A DNA stretch of 64,000 nucleotides from Dryomyza anilis (lineage: Eukaryota > Arthropoda > Insecta > Diptera > Dryomyzidae): contig OX638133.1 of assembly GCA_951804985.1 (NCBI GenBank), positions 70,252,367 to 70,316,366 on the forward strand. Reading direction: 5' to 3'. A program made the translations under genes and the position numbers. Below the pieces are notes generated by a model, which was not told where the DNA came from, searched no databases, and was given only the letters and a program-made list of their open reading frames with translations. Shown here one piece after another: positions 21,214-33,999 of the stretch; position 1 is the stretch's first letter; every line of letters begins with the position of its first letter.

Positions 21214-22639
21214 GAATAAAAAAATGTATATTTTATAAAAATTAATTTTTATAAAAATGTTATAGTAATATGTTAAATATATTTTTGTGATTGTAGTATT
21301 CTCAATTTGATATTATTGAAATAAATTTATACCTGAAAAAATATCAGTTTTCGAAACCGATATTCCATACTCTACAATTTTAGATTACATTTTTAATATT
21401 GAAAAAATTATTTGGGTTCTCTATTATATTTTCAAATGTTTTTTTTATTAATAAAGGTAATAGTTTCCGGTAATAGAAAACGGCTCCAGTTTTAGTTCCA
21501 TTGCTCTCCGAAACCCGGATTTAAAACGTCAGCAAAGTTGTTAGTAAATCTGTAGTTGTTTTCACTGGTAACAAAATTAAATAAGTTTAAAGGCATACAC
21601 ATAAAAAATATTTTTTTTTCTCGCATACTTAATTAATATTTCTGTAGCATAGAAATAACGATGTACATTAAAATAATGGTAAAATTTAAATGTTTTTATA
21701 AGGCTATAATGTTCGGAAACGAAAAGATAGATTTTAATAACTAAAACAAATTTTTAAATAGTTGAATTTGCATTTTCTAAAGCAGAACTTTCACAGCATT
21801 TTCATAAATTTTAACTTCGATTTTCTCAGAAAAAAATCATCAAAAAGATGAATTTATTTATAAATATTATGAATTTTTACTCCAATTAGCAGATTCATCA
21901 AATTGTTGACACCGTTCATTAAATGACATACTGATGAATGCATACATTATATATAAGAACGTATTTGTACTATCGAAGAATGAAATTTTCAATACAATGA
22001 ATATAATTTTTCTTATTAATTTTCAAACATTTTTTTATGTCCTTAAAAGTAATGTTTTAAAAAAATATAGTTATTTCGAAAACAATTGTCCAAAAGAAAA
22101 TATTTTTTCAACCAAATTTTAACTTTTTTATGAAATATATTTAAAAACATTGAATGAATTTTGCATGATCTACCAGCAATTTCTAAAATCTCGAAAATAC
22201 CGAAATTTATCGATGATTCCGGAATCAGTTTTCCGGGACTAAATTGACTTACATCTCGGTATCTCTTAATACTTATGTTAACTATGTTATTTAAATTATT
22301 ATTTTTATGTAAATTAAATATTAAGTTTAATTATATTCAAATAGGTTAAATATTTGTTTGTATTGAATGACATTTTTTTTGTAAAACAATTACGATATCG
22401 TCTGTAATAGAATAATGTAATAATTTTCTCTACTTGGTTCATTAAAGATTTTTCTTAGTTTAAATATTTATCTTAAGTTGCATAAAATTATTTTATTACA
22501 TCATATAGTACTTTATTTTGAGTACTTAAATAAAAAGTTTTGGTCAATACCGAAATACACGTATTCTTCCATCATTTTCTGCACTAATTTATTGATAAAA
22601 AAACATTGATGAACTCTACTTAGAATTACAACAATGAAT
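21214..22639. other. Gene-free AT-rich stretch
   Basis: No gene, RNA or clear repeat. The open frame 21934-22122 is low-complexity and lacks motifs. Confidence 0.3.
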
Positions 22640-22905
22640 AAATACAACAATAAAATACGTTGCAAAAAAACAGGACTCTCCCAAACAATATTTTACAGGC
22701 ATTACATATATCTTTGGAGTTTTATGCCAACCAAAGTATTATTGCATTGCAAAAAATTATTATAAAGACAGTCAAACATTTTTTTGTTCTCGTCCAAACA
22801 TATTTTAGAATGAATAATTTTCGGCTTTCTTGCCAACATATACATGTTTGAATATGAAAAGCATTTTATTTACATGTAAACATAAGGGCATTTTACTGGG
22901 GTTCA
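22640..22905. repeat. AAACATAA-rich interspersed repeat (copy 3)
   Basis: It begins 'GTTGCAAAAAAACAGGACTC' and 'CCCAAACAATA', matching the start of 6116-6668 in order, and closes with 'GTAAACATAAGGGCATTTTAC'. The word CCAAACATA / CAACATATACATGTTTG recurs inside. Boundaries are approximate. Confidence 0.4.
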
Positions 22906-23651
22906 GTACGGGACATTCGTATGCTTAAAACTTTAATATCTCGAATGAAAATTATTAAATTAACTTGAATTTTGTGTAATTAGTATTTAAATAGGACTAA
23001 ATTTTGAAAAAATTTAGAGAATTCTATACGGTAGATCAAAAGATATATCATATGAACATTCCAAAAAAATTGAATTATTATATAAAATATCTGAAATCAT
23101 GTGCATTGTTCGTATGTTTACACATTGTTTCCAAAGTTTATAGTTATTTCATAATAAAATACAGAAAAATTCCGGACAGGACTAAAAGTTTCGTATAGAA
23201 ATTATCACTACGATTATTTTTATAAAAATACTCTTTTTTTTTAATTATCTCAGAAAATAGCCGAGACAATTTACTTTAGTTTACTAAAGTTTATAGTAAT
23301 TTAAAAATAATTGTATATCTGACAACATTAATAATCATTATTATGAAATAAAAAGTGATGTACGATTCGAATTTCAAGATGTTTTAAGGTTTTTATTTTT
23401 GTATCCTTTTTTGTGAGTTTTTTTTTTTTATTTTTTTTTCGGTACTCAAAGTTCCGGACATGACAGATTTCAATTAGCTTCCTAATGTCTAGAATAACTG
23501 GAAATCGATGTTTACATTTTGAAAATGCTGAGAAAATTCTGCTTTTGAAACAGAGGATTCAACTCTTTAAAAAATCTTGTTAGTTTAATATGATAATAAA
23601 TGTGTATGACTACAGGACACCCTTATGCAAAAATAAAAACTTGTTCCTTAT
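22906..23651. other. Gene-free AT-rich stretch
   Basis: Poly(T) at 23420-23445 and no supported gene. AAAATTCCGGACAGGAC near 23166 and AAGTTCCGGACATGAC near 23450 share a word, perhaps ends of a lost element. Confidence 0.3.
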
Positions 23652-24292
23652 TATACGCTACACTAAGAGTGAAAGGGTATATTCAGTTTGGTACGCCGTT
23701 TGTAACACCCAGAAGGAAGCATCTCCGGTATGGAAAAATATATATATTCTTGATCAGCATGACCTCCAGAGTTGATTTAGCGATGTCCGTCTGTCTGTTG
23801 AAATCCCTACTTCTTAAATAATTTATTGGCGATATCGGTCCATTGTGACCTGTGATCTGACCATTTATATTCAAATATCTCATATAAAATTTACATCTAC
23901 ACTTCAATTTTACTGTATACGTGCTAAGGTAAACTTTTTTGGTCAAATATATATTGACTTCATGCTCAAATACATGCAAATTATGTTTTCCCGAAAACGA
24001 CTTATGGTTCAAAAAAAAATCGAAATTCGGTACTACCTTACCCATTTGTAAATATGGGTACCAAATGAATGGAAATTCTTCAGCGATTAAAATTGTGTAG
24101 TTATTTTCAGGATTTATATACCCTGGTGACCTATATACCACTTTGAATGGTAACCATACATATGTGTAGGGTATTTATAGTCGGCTTAGACCGACTATAA
24201 TTTTGATAATCCTAACAATCATAATAACACCTACTATAAAATGTCCCTACTTTAAAATTTCCGAGGTGATTTAACCTTCCCAACTGGTTAAG
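23652..24292 (-). mobile_element. Second mini-me/Helentron-like subfamily member
   Basis: Read on the minus strand it starts near TTAACCAGTTGGGAAGG and has the stem TATAGTCGGTCTAAGCCGACTA, then TACCCTACACA, and ends AGTGTAGCGTATAA. The core TATATATTCTTGATCAGCAT and a GTCCGTCTGTCTG tract are present (23739-23798). The plan equals that of copies A-D but the body differs, so this is a separate subfamily; a fragment lies at 17180-17320. The minus-strand open frame 23683-24141 (152 codons) spans this element and has no known domain. Confidence 0.6.
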
Positions 24293-24672
24293 CTTTAGAA
24301 ATATTAACTAAGGTTTTCTGCAAAAACAGAAAATATTATGTATCTGTATGTCTTTCAAATTATTTAATTGGGTTACTCAAAGAACATGAAAAATTTTGCA
24401 TATTTGCAGTTGTATCGTAACGTAATATTATGACAATTTTTTTATACGTTATAGTTAACGGAATATAATTTTCTTTTCAGCTATTTAGATTCACATATTT
24501 AAGATTCCAAATCCACGGTTATTTCCAAGATTTGAGCATCTTGAATTTTTCGGTCGTGGTTGACGTTTTTCTGGAAATGCCCATATTGAAGTTTACATTT
24601 TATTACTATGTAATAAAAGTAAATTTAGTGCTAATAATTTTTTTTTATTTCATTTTTTTTTTTATTTATATT
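24293..24672. other. Gene-free spacer before the large palindrome
   Basis: AT-rich, no gene or repeat edge recognised. Confidence 0.3.
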
Positions 24673-25945
24673 ACACCGTGCTACAAAAATCAAAAAATTT
24701 TGCACACTTAAAAAAATCGATATGTACGTAAAACAAGAGACCAAGCCAAGGATATGTGCGTTCATCGTTTTTCTGGATGAATTCGTTTGCAGTTTTAAAA
24801 TGTATTTCAAATGCAAGTGTGTACCATATTTGGAAATAATTTCAAAAAATATATTTTTTACGTCACTTTCAAAATCAATTAAATGCATATTGCAGCAGTA
24901 ACCCCAATCATCATGAATTCGAAAACCACTTAGCGATATCAATTCGCATCCGGGTTTTACTTGCATTTGAAGTGCAACTGCATATCACTTTTTAATATTT
25001 GAAAAAAATTATATTTTGTTGCCTCACTTTTAAAAACCAAGAATATGATCTTGTAGCAGAAACCTCACAGATGATGAATTCGAAAACCGCTTTGCAATAT
25101 CAAATCCTATACGGGTTTTACATGCATTTGAAGTGTATATCACTTTTTAATATTTAAAAAATTTTAAATTTTTTGCGTCCCTTTTAAAAACAATTGATGG
25201 GATCTAGTAGCAGAAACCTCATAAATGATGAATTCGAAATACGATTCGCGATTAAGATTCGCGGAATTACGTATAAAATAAATACAATTGATGTTATATT
25301 GATGTTATATTGATGGTTTTAAAATCGAATGTTATTCACAACGAGAATTTTATGATTTTTTAAATACAAGAACAATCCGTATACGAATTGATATCGCGAA
25401 TCGGTTTTCGAAGTCATCAGCTGTGAGGTTCTGCTACAAGATCCCATCTATTTTAAAAGTGATGCAAAAAAATAATAAATTTTCTAAATATTAAAAAGTG
25501 ATATGCACTTTAAATGCATGTGAAACCCGTACAGGAATTGATATCGCAAAGCAGTTTTCGACTTCTTCATCTGTGAGGTTTCTCCTACAAGATCCTATCC
25601 ATGGTTTTTAAAAGTGACGCAAAAAAATATAAAGTTTTCTAAATATTAAAAAGTGCACTTCAAATGCAAATAAAACCAGGATGCGAATCGATATCGCGAA
25701 GCGGTTTTCGAATTCACGATCAAGGGGGCTTCTGGAACAAGATGCATTCAATTGGTTGAAAGTACACGAAAACATTTTTTTTTTGAAATTATTTCAAAAT
25801 ATGGTACACACTTGCATTAGAAATGCAATTTAAAACCGCAAACGAATTGATCCAGAAAAACGGTGAACGCACATATCTTTGGATTGGTCTCTAGTTTTAC
25901 GTACATATCGATTTTTTTAGTGTGCAAAGTACTGTCGCACGGTGT
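24673..25945. repeat. 1.27-kb palindromic foldback element with internally repeated arms
   Basis: Ends are ACACCGTGCTACA and the inverse TGTCGCACGGTGT. The outer ~190 bases of each arm match inversely (GCACACT-AAAAAATCGATATGTACGTAAAAC, 'GATATGTGCGTTCA', 'CATATTTGGAAATAATTTC'). Inward, each arm is a row of ~150-160-base units carrying 'ATGAATTCGAAAACC', 'GATATCAATTCG', 'GGGTTTTAC-TGCATTTGAAGTG' and 'CACTTTTTAATATTT', with unit anchors at 24913, 25073 and 25227 in the left arm and 25404, 25551 and 25700 (inverse) in the right. The axis is near 25309. Flanks TTTATATT and TATATATT match in 7 of 8 places but are low complexity. Long, internally repeated inverted arms recall Foldback and Galileo elements of Drosophila; the terminal sequence does not identify either. 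The open frame 24631-24966 is a by-product. Confidence 0.85.
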
Positions 25946-27617
25946 TATATATTTTTTATTCATTTTGTCTTTTATTTATACTTAATAATTAATTTTATAT
26001 CCATCTGTTATTCCTATTTTGAGCTCAGTGAATTACGAATTAATTCGATATTTTACAAACTGCCACAATTTGGTGTTAACAGTTACAGTTAGAATTTTAC
26101 TGAGTGCTAAAGGCATCGTTGTCACCCAGGAACAAACATGAATAACCAAATACATATAATTCAAAGAAACTTTTTTGACGTTGGTTGTGTTAAATAGCAG
26201 AAATAACAAACATGTCTGATGAAAAATATCTATTAGCACAGAAACATTAATATAGTAAATTCAAATAACTCCGCGATTAAAGCAATTTATGTTTATTTGC
26301 CGTATAATAATATTTCAATCTGAACAAAATAATTATACAATTCAATTATAATGTAAACAGATTTTACTCCTAATATTTATATGGTGATTTCGAATTACGT
26401 TATAATTACATTCAAGCATATTCAAACCAATCTTTTCTATCCGTGAATTTTATTTTATTTATTTATGACACTTTTTATTTTGACATAGACTCAATATTAC
26501 TATGCTGTTAATGTGATAACTCCACATCAAAAGAAATAAAATTCTGCGTGCATTAATAAAAAATATAAATATTTTATAAGCTATACAGTCACAAAAATTT
26601 CATTACTTAAACGAGTAAACGTACTTAATTTTTCCAAATATAATTTTATTAGATTTTATTATACATACTTTGTGTTATAAAATCTTTTTTTTTTGTTGTT
26701 GTTGTAAAATTGTAAAATTCATGGCCTTGAAAGAAAGTTAAGTACTTCAATTTAAGAATAAAATAAGCACTAAGCCCATCATTTTGTTTTTGCACTTAAA
26801 ATACTTTTATTTGCACTTATCGTTCCTGCCAATCACACAATCAAAGCCCAAACGATTTCCGACCAATGCGTCAAAATGTTTTGCTCCATAAGCCGATAAG
26901 CAGGCCGCACCAACTGGTGCAGTAGGTCGCATTAATCCGATAGCTCAGTCAGCGCGGTGACGAGGTCGGTCATGTTCGATAAAACGAAAACACGTGGAAG
27001 CAATAAAATGTGACTTCTTTATTCGGTTGTACGATATTCTGCTGCAAATGATTTGCATGCATCGAAATTCGTCCCGTAATAATTCAGGGTAACCTGACCC
27101 TTCGCTCCTCGTTGGGAGGATGGGTGTTTGGTTTCGATTCGTTTCGTTCGGTTTGTTTAGTATGTTATTCGGATGCCTGCGCTGTGTTTGTCGTCTGTCA
27201 AAGAAGTTTTTCTTTTTCGAGGTGAAAATTACTTTTCGCACTGCTGACTGTCAAAACCATTAAACCCGCTACTGCAGCGCTATTCATGCGAAATTCAAGT
27301 GCAACTCATGCGGAACTCGAGTGCTATTTATTATTCATAATTTCATCACTGATGTAATACAATTTATTCATAATATTTGTGAAAGAAAACTCCCAACCGC
27401 CATAAACATCAAGTAGAATTTGTTTACGGGTTGGGTATTTTTTGTTTTTTTTTCATGATTAAAAAGTGAAATAATCGTAAAAAATAAATTGTGCGGTATT
27501 AATAAAAAATACTTATACTCTGAGTATATAAAGCAAATGCTTATTGAAATTGTTATATAATAAACTAATACATTTTTACAAAAACAATTTTATTAGTATA
27601 ATAACTTTGACGAGATC
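25946..27617. other. Gene-free region with a less AT-rich island at about 26820-27280
   Basis: The island stands out by composition (AAGCCGATAAGCAGGCCGCA, GCGCGGTGACGAGGTCGG). The minus strand is open for 98 codons at 26945-27241 and for about 40 codons before an AATAAA at roughly 26800-26925; neither product is recognised. GTTCGATAAAACGAAAAC and AGCAATAAAATGTGACTTC give it a retroelement-end flavour. I call it unassigned. Confidence 0.35.
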
Positions 27618-28535
27618 ATGTCGTCCCTGTCATGCCAAAGGGGCGATGTGAATTTTAAAATATGTTGGGAAATCAAATTTTAAAGTTTGAAATGCTTTAA
27701 AAACAAGTAAATTTTTTTTTTTTTTTAATTTTTTCTGTTATTTTGGTTTATTCATCCATTATTATAACACGTATATAAGATATCTTTGGATGGACAACTT
27801 ACTGAATTATAAATACGGATTTCGTGAGGCTATATATTGATCAAAACGCAAATATTTTCGATTTTTATGCTATAACTTTTTATTAGCGAAAGATAAAATA
27901 GTAATGTGAAGGTATTAATTGTTAGTTTTTAAAGCACCTATTGATTGGCATCATTATTTAGAAATATTTTGCTAAACATAAATTTGCCATTTGTTATTTT
28001 TAGGAAAAATATTTGGCAAAAGATTTTTAAATATTGATGCCAATCGACAGGAGTTTTAAAAACAAACAATAAATACATTTACATCACTATTTTATCTTGC
28101 ACCAGTAAAGAGTTACAGCAAAAAAACTAAAAAATTCGCCTTTTGGCATGAAAATATTTTCAAATTTTCAAATTTCCAAATAATTTTCCAAATATTATTT
28201 AGCAATTTGTTACATATGTATATGCCAGAATTTTTTTTGTAATAAATATTTTTAAATAATGATGCCAATCAATAGGTACTTTAAAATCAAACAATTAAAG
28301 CCTTACACCACTATTTTATTTACACTAATAAAAAGTTATGGCAATAAACGAAAACATTCGCATTTTCAATTTTTCGAATTCGCCCTTTTGGTTTTGTATT
28401 TTCTGGCTAGAAGTATTCAAAAAAACTACACATGATTTTCGCACAGTATACTTGAGGAAACACTTCATTCGAAAATGTAGAAAACGCAAATGTCAAAAAT
28501 TATACATTCGCCCCTTTGGTATGATAGTGACGATG
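27618..28535. repeat. Foldback element family with TCATGCCAAAGGGGCGAA ends, copy 1
   Basis: The left end TCGTCCCTGTCATGCCAAAGG is inverted at 28490-28535 (CCTTTGGTATGATAGTGACGA). A central inverted pair (27862-27975 against 28000-28125) reads CTATAACTTTTTATTAGCGAAAGATAAAATAGTAATGTGAAGG with AGCACCTATTGATTGGCATCA. The same blocks recur at 47637-48275 and 63816-64000. No transposase. The plus-strand frame 28338-28580 is arm sequence. Confidence 0.7.
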
Positions 28536-29080
28536 TCTTCTCTTATAGGAAATAAATTTTTTTCGAAGCTCGAAAACTGAAAACATTTTACATTACAAAA
28601 AATAATAGTTTGTGCCTATAAATGATGTCGTTTCGTTTGCTGTTATATTTGTTTGGTATCCAAAACTTTTAAAAAGTGACTTCGACTTTACGAAAATAAC
28701 ACTACTCAACAAAACAAGAAAAAATGTTTGCCATGATCCTCCCATACATCAATACTATATAATTTGTAGTTGCTGATATTGACTGCATACTCAGTTTTTT
28801 CCAATTACGTAACGTTTTGAGGAAAATTGCAATAGATGTTTTAGGCCCATTTCAGCTACTTTTTAGAATAAAAAAAATATAGTGCCTTACACAACCAAAA
28901 TGGAAACGAATTTATTTTTTTCAATTTTCAATACTAATTACAATATACCAACAAATATTATTATTCCGATAGATTCTAGTGATATTTTTAAAATTTGCGC
29001 GAGAATTCAGCCTAACATTATAAAAATATATGGGTGAGAATTTTGAACCAAATTAGCATTACATATGCTTTTTTTCCTTT
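28536..29080. other. Gene-free spacer
   Basis: 'CCTATAAATGATGTCGTTTCG' at 28616-28637 is shared with 47515-47536, so the foldback family may extend this far. Otherwise nothing is recognised. Confidence 0.3.
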
Positions 29081-29851
29081 TTTTATACCCTACACCTATG
29101 AGGTACAGGGTATATTAATTTTGTGCATATATTGTAACGCCCATTAGGAGGCGTGTCCGGTATGGAAAAGTATATATATTCTTGATCCGTTTAGCCATGT
29201 CCGTCTGTCTGTCCGTCTTGCTGCCTTGCTGTCCGAATACAGAATAACTTGAGAAATTCTGATCAGAATGCGATGAAATTTCGTCTCAATATATTTTAGC
29301 CAAAAGTAGGAACTGAGTTTGAAAATGAGCCAAATCGGTCAACGGACACGCCCACCTCCCATACAAGTCACTTTTATATAACTCTTTCGGAACTAATAAC
29401 TCGAAAAGTATTCAAGGTATAGTTATAAAGTTTAAAAGGTATTGTTAGAATTCACCTTAAAATATGTGGTCCAAAAATGGGCGTGATCCGCCCACTTTTT
29501 TTTTTCATTATTTCCCGGGTTTTCATAATGGAAATTAAAATCAAGTCTATGAAATATTAGCCTTTCAATTATATTATATTTTTCTTATTTTTTTTTATTT
29601 TTTTTATACAATTATACATTTTTTAAATTATGGGGATATAAGACGTAAATTTCAGATATGTGAATAATATTCTGTGGGTGGGGAGGTTCAGCATAATTAA
29701 AAACTTTAAAATTAAAGTATGCAGTTAAATATCCCACATTAATATCCCCACCAAAGGTGTAGGGTATTCCATAGTCGGGCCCGACCGACTATAAAAATCC
29801 GCCCCATGTGACCGAACTTACCCATGAGACCTAACTTTCCCAACTCGTTTT
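29081..29851 (-). mobile_element. Helitron/Helentron-like element, copy C
   Basis: A nearly full-length minus-strand copy with both ends (AAAACGAGTTGGG, GGTGTAGGGTATAA), the hairpin GTCGGTCGGGCCCGAC, the inner block CTTGTATGGGAGGTGGGCGT and the GTCTGTCTGTCC tract. About 30 bases of the core ('AGCATCACTACCCGAG') are deleted after TTCTTGATC. Confidence 0.8.
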
Positions 29852-32379
29852 GTTTAATTTTTATTTGACTAACGGAAACCCAAGGGGTCAAATACACCAA
29901 TTGGGTATTATGTAATAAAATACCATAACTCGGTATTGTGATTTTTTAACTTTTACAAATAATACTTACAAAATTTGTGGGGATTTGTGATTTTGACCTA
30001 TGACACCTTGAGATACCGGTCATCGAATGGCATCACTAGAATTTTGATATTGATAGAAATATTGATATTTTTGGACTGCTTTTAGACGATTTTTTTAGCA
30101 TTGCAGATCTAATGATAAATAACAAAATGACGAATATTACCTTTATACTTTTTTTAATTATTATATTACGAAAATTTATTTTTTTACCGGTTTTTATTTT
30201 TAACATAGTTTCCGTCATTAATATACCTTTGCGTGTTAATATCTATATCATATATTTTATGATGCTCATGTGAGTCGTTGACGTTAAACATCTGTATACC
30301 CTATTTAAATTCCAATATGTTGAAATTTATGGTTGTATTTAAAATAACGAGAAAGAATTACTTATGTGCCTTTTACTGAAAAACCATGAATAAAGCCTTT
30401 TTATGGGCATTAATTATCATAAAACAATATAATACATATTTTATTAAAAAATAAAATATTTTCTTTTATTTTCTTTTATGTTATTCTATAAAAATATTAA
30501 TATAAATAAAAAAACATAAATTTGAAAATAATCGGAATCTAAACTGAATACGCCTTATTATATGAAAAACGTATTACGTTTTTAAATTACACAGAAAAGA
30601 AGTTACTACTATTTATGAATTTTTTCATCAATAAATTGTTGTTTGTTTTTTGACCTAAAATAGAGTTATAGCAAAAATATTGTTTTTGCGGGCTCAAGGT
30701 CTTGCCAGATGCGATGTGGTATGTACTGGGGAGTGAAACAAACCACAATTGATTTGTTATGAATTGGTCATAAAGACTCATTACGATTTTTAATTTTATT
30801 ATCTCAATTTCTTTTTGAAATTTATAAATATCAAATTTCATTTGTAATTTCGAATACAAAACCTTAAATTTATTTTTAATTTTTCCAATTTAAAATAGAA
30901 AGATTTCAATTAAAAATGGTATATTGCACTTGTTATTTGATTTTCCTCTTGGGGTTCTTGCAACACCAGAATTTCATGTCTTTTAAAATAATACGGACTC
31001 AAGAAGATTTTTCTGAATTACGATAATTTTAAGGTCGTATTGCCAGCATTAGTGTACTGGAAAACCTAACTCTTTTATTAAAATTAAAATTCTAATTTTA
31101 TTTTTCATTACTACACACCATTTCAATTGATTTCAATAGACTATTCAATAAATAATACTTCAATAAATCAAATTAAAATCTTATATATCCTACTAATGAA
31201 ATAAGAGAAAAGTAATACCTAAATTAAATCCAATCAAAATAAATCTATTCCAACTCAATTACTTGTCTTTGTAATTAAATGGTAAAATTCTTTAAATTAG
31301 ATTTTAATTTAATTGGGGTATTTTCTAAAAAAAACTGGTCAACTTTCATTCGCATAACCACAGGGTATTTTTAAATTAAGCATCCTCTCAGTGCGACCAT
31401 TCGTAGAAATTGAACGAAAATTCCATTTGAGTTGAAGTTTTGTTTGTGAAATATTCTAAAAACATATTAAAAAATCTTCCTTTATTGTTTTGTAGTACCT
31501 CAAATTGCTGCGTTGTACCAAAACAACTAATAACTATTTCTATGGTGCTGTCGGTATTCTGAATCCTGTGTACTATCTATATCTACAGCATAATAAAGTT
31601 TTTTATGACCGCGCGAAAATTTTATTTGCTGTTTGTTTGGTTCTGAATAATAACGCGTCACACCAATTAAAGTGACGCTGATTTTGATTACGCTAGACGC
31701 ATAATTATTCAATAATTACATTATTATATCTGGAACTAATGCTCGAGCCGAGACATGTTAATGCGTTAAGTTTGACATTCATTTGAAATTTACGACAGGA
31801 AAGTTGTGATAGTTTGTCAAATATATTTTTGGTGAAAAACAAATGTGTTGAGGGGAAAAGTGGATGCGGAAAATATAGACATAAAAATAAACTTTGTACA
31901 AATGTTTATGCCATTTCCGCACTCTCAAATAAAAGTAATTTATTTAGTTTTTAATTGTTGATATAATTAGAATTTATCTATCACTAAGGACGGACCTATT
32001 CTAGTCTTTTTGAGGCTTTACCCGCCACATCTAACCTAAACAAGAACATTATATAATTTATTTATACTTAAGCACTCTGTCAAATACGTTATGAGTTTCT
32101 ATTTTCGAACTGTTGATCTATTTCTGGAAATTAGTAACTTTCGATATTTTTGAAGAATGGTGTCAAGTTAAATACGCCGCAAATTTAGCAAAGTTACAAA
32201 ACAAACTCATTTGATTTGTATCTAGCAAAAAAGTGATTTAATTGACCACTGTGACCAAGATTATGAGGGGGCACGTCCCTTCACCACATATCCAACAAGC
32301 CAAGCAAAATACCTAAGGATATCCTATCTAAAATTCCTGAATATTTATTTATTGATATCGTTTGATAGGTGGAGAAGGG
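29852..32379. other. Gene-free AT-rich region
   Basis: No supported gene. At 31653-31676 GCGTCAC and GTGACGC form a perfect 7-base inverted repeat around a 10-base loop. At 31070-31320 AATTTAAAATT / AATTTAATT words are dense. The minus-strand frames 30587-30859 and 31527-31712 carry no motif. Confidence 0.3.
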
Positions 32380-32441
32380 ACCTTTTCGACGAACTATGTT
32401 TGATTTGTGCACCCACGAACTATGTTTAATTTGTGCACCCA
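32380..32441 (+). repeat. Two-copy tandem repeat, 27-bp unit
   Basis: CGAACTATGTTTGATTTGTG then CACCCA is followed at once by the same phrase with one change (TTTAATTTG). A recent local duplication. Confidence 0.8.
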
Positions 32442-32474
32442 CTTAAAAAATCGCTTTTTATGATAACATACATA

Positions 32475-32748
32475 CACACAGAAAAATCATCTTTTGGCAT
32501 GAGGTTGGAAGAATAAAAAAAGTTAGTTGTACTAATTAACTTCATTCGGTTAAATCGAATGGTTTACAAACTGCCAGTTTAGCCTGTACACACTCCTAAT
32601 GGTTCTAAATCTGTACTAAATTGTTCTAAAACGGTTCGAAATTGGTTGCAGTACAAAATACAACTCTTTTCATTTTGACAATGCAACCGACCAAGTGGTT
32701 GAGAGAACCGAATAAGTTGGTTGGCGCAAAAAATCTCTATTCTGAGTG
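32475..32748. mobile_element. MITE family 2, CACACAGAAAAATC ends, TA target, copy 1
   Basis: Ends CACACAGAAAAATCATC and, inverted, CACTCAGAATAGAGATT, flanked by TA (32473-32474 and 32749-32750). The body (GGCATGAGGTTGGAAG, TTCTAAAACGGTTCGAAATTGG, CCAAGTGGTTGAGAGAACCGAA) returns inverted at 42052-42460. Non-coding. TA duplication suggests Tc1/mariner mobilisation (inference). Confidence 0.8.
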
Positions 32749-33251
32749 TAGATGTCGATAACGCTATAATTGGTTCAAAATTCTAAAGAATTTTTTATTT
32801 ATAAAATATTCCTGTGGCAATATAAATTAAGAGCATAACTCGAGATATGTTCAAATTGAGTTTTTAATACCATCATAATCCTGATTTACGAATTCATTTT
32901 GTGTCAAATTTTAATACTGATCCTTCTTATCGTTGCTAAGATACAAGCAAAAAACCTAAAAGCATATCTACTTGTAATTAAATATTTACTTTTATTAAAA
33001 AAAAACTTTCGAGAAAAATTCTAACAAAAACATTTTGCAGACATTTATTTTATTTAAGTTTTTCATAAATTTGCAAATATAATTTTTAAAATATTTTAAA
33101 AAATAATTTTCGGAATCTGTTGTAAAGCTTAAAAATGCTCTCCTGAAAAGTTCAAAAAATAGACTTATACTTTTATTTAATATTGCCACAGATTTATTGA
33201 TTAAGTGAAGTGAAATTATTTTTTATGACATATTTATGAAATATTTTAATA

Positions 33252-33461
33252 CACCCAGAAAAAAATCCCATTAAAATTGGTCAATAGAACAATTATTGAT
33301 TTAATAGTATACAAAAAATTTAAATTTTCATATAAACTCAATGGCAATGTCATGGTATTTTCTAGTATTTAATGGTATTTTCCGATTAAAATAATAATTT
33401 ATCCTATTGAATATTTTTAATAGTAAAAAACTATTATTTATATAGTATTTTTTTCTGGGTG
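33252..33461. mobile_element. MITE family 1, CACCCAGAAAAAAAT ends, TA target, copy 1
   Basis: A 210-bp element with ends CACCCAGAAAAAAAT / ATTTTTTTCTGGGTG, flanked by TA (33250-33251 and 33462-33463). The body (CCCATTAAAATTGGTCAATA, TCAATGGCAATG, CTATTATTTATATAGTA) recurs at 52852-53055 and inverted at 53102-53321. Confidence 0.85.
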
Positions 33462-33604
33462 TATATTTTTCAGTTTAATATCCATGAATTAATTATATAA
33501 CAACAAAATTATTTCGAAGAAATTGTGATTTTTTGAATACGAATTTAGAACTTTAAAGTGCTCCTGTGTTTTTGTATTAGGGGCACATTCAGTGACATTC
33601 CGTA

Positions 33605-33840
33605 AAATCATTGCCGTGGCAATAGTGATGATAAGAACGACACAAAACGTGCGCGTATCATCGGTATTTTTGAGGTGTTTCTTACTTTGGCCACATGTAG
33701 CAAATAGACGGAGCAACTTATGAACTCAAAAATGATTGGGGTTTATTAATTCAAGTATTCCTAACAATATTCAATAAAATGTAAAATATAAAAACAACAA
33801 ATCATTTTTATTCATTGAATGAATATGGTTTATGTCTTTG
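33605..33840 (-). repeat. Dispersed ~200-bp repeat, inverted partner of 14736-14935
   Basis: The minus strand matches the plus strand at 14736-14935 from 'CAATGAATAAAAATGATTTG' through 'CCGATGATACGCGCACG' to 'ATCATCACTATTGCC'. The minus strand is open (33489-33716); its translation SKKHLKNTDDT resembles the partner's SKKNIKNTDDT. Unknown element. Confidence 0.65.
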
Positions 33841-33999
33841 CTAAACTAGCGACGCACGGTGAACACAAAGGCACTCTTTTTGAACTAAATTTTATAACTT
33901 CAAAACGAGTCGGTGGATTTAGTTGATTTTTTTTAATAAATAAAATAAATACCAAGGAAAGTTATGCATTACAAAATGCAAAAAAAAATGATGAATTCC

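Noticed and set aside
23683..24141. 152-codon minus-strand frame
   Set aside because: It lies over a mini-me/Helentron-like copy; composition and repeat content explain it and no motif is seen.
24631..24966. 111-codon minus-strand frame
   Set aside because: Falls in the left arm of the 1.27-kb palindrome; the mirrored arm does not preserve it.
26941..26980. TAGCTCAGTCAG ... GTTCGAT as a second tRNA-like promoter
   Set aside because: The boxes are 33 bases apart, too close for a tRNA, and no cloverleaf or SINE body follows.
26945..27241. 98-codon minus-strand frame in the GC-richer island
   Set aside because: No domain, no splice or start support; kept only as an unassigned island.
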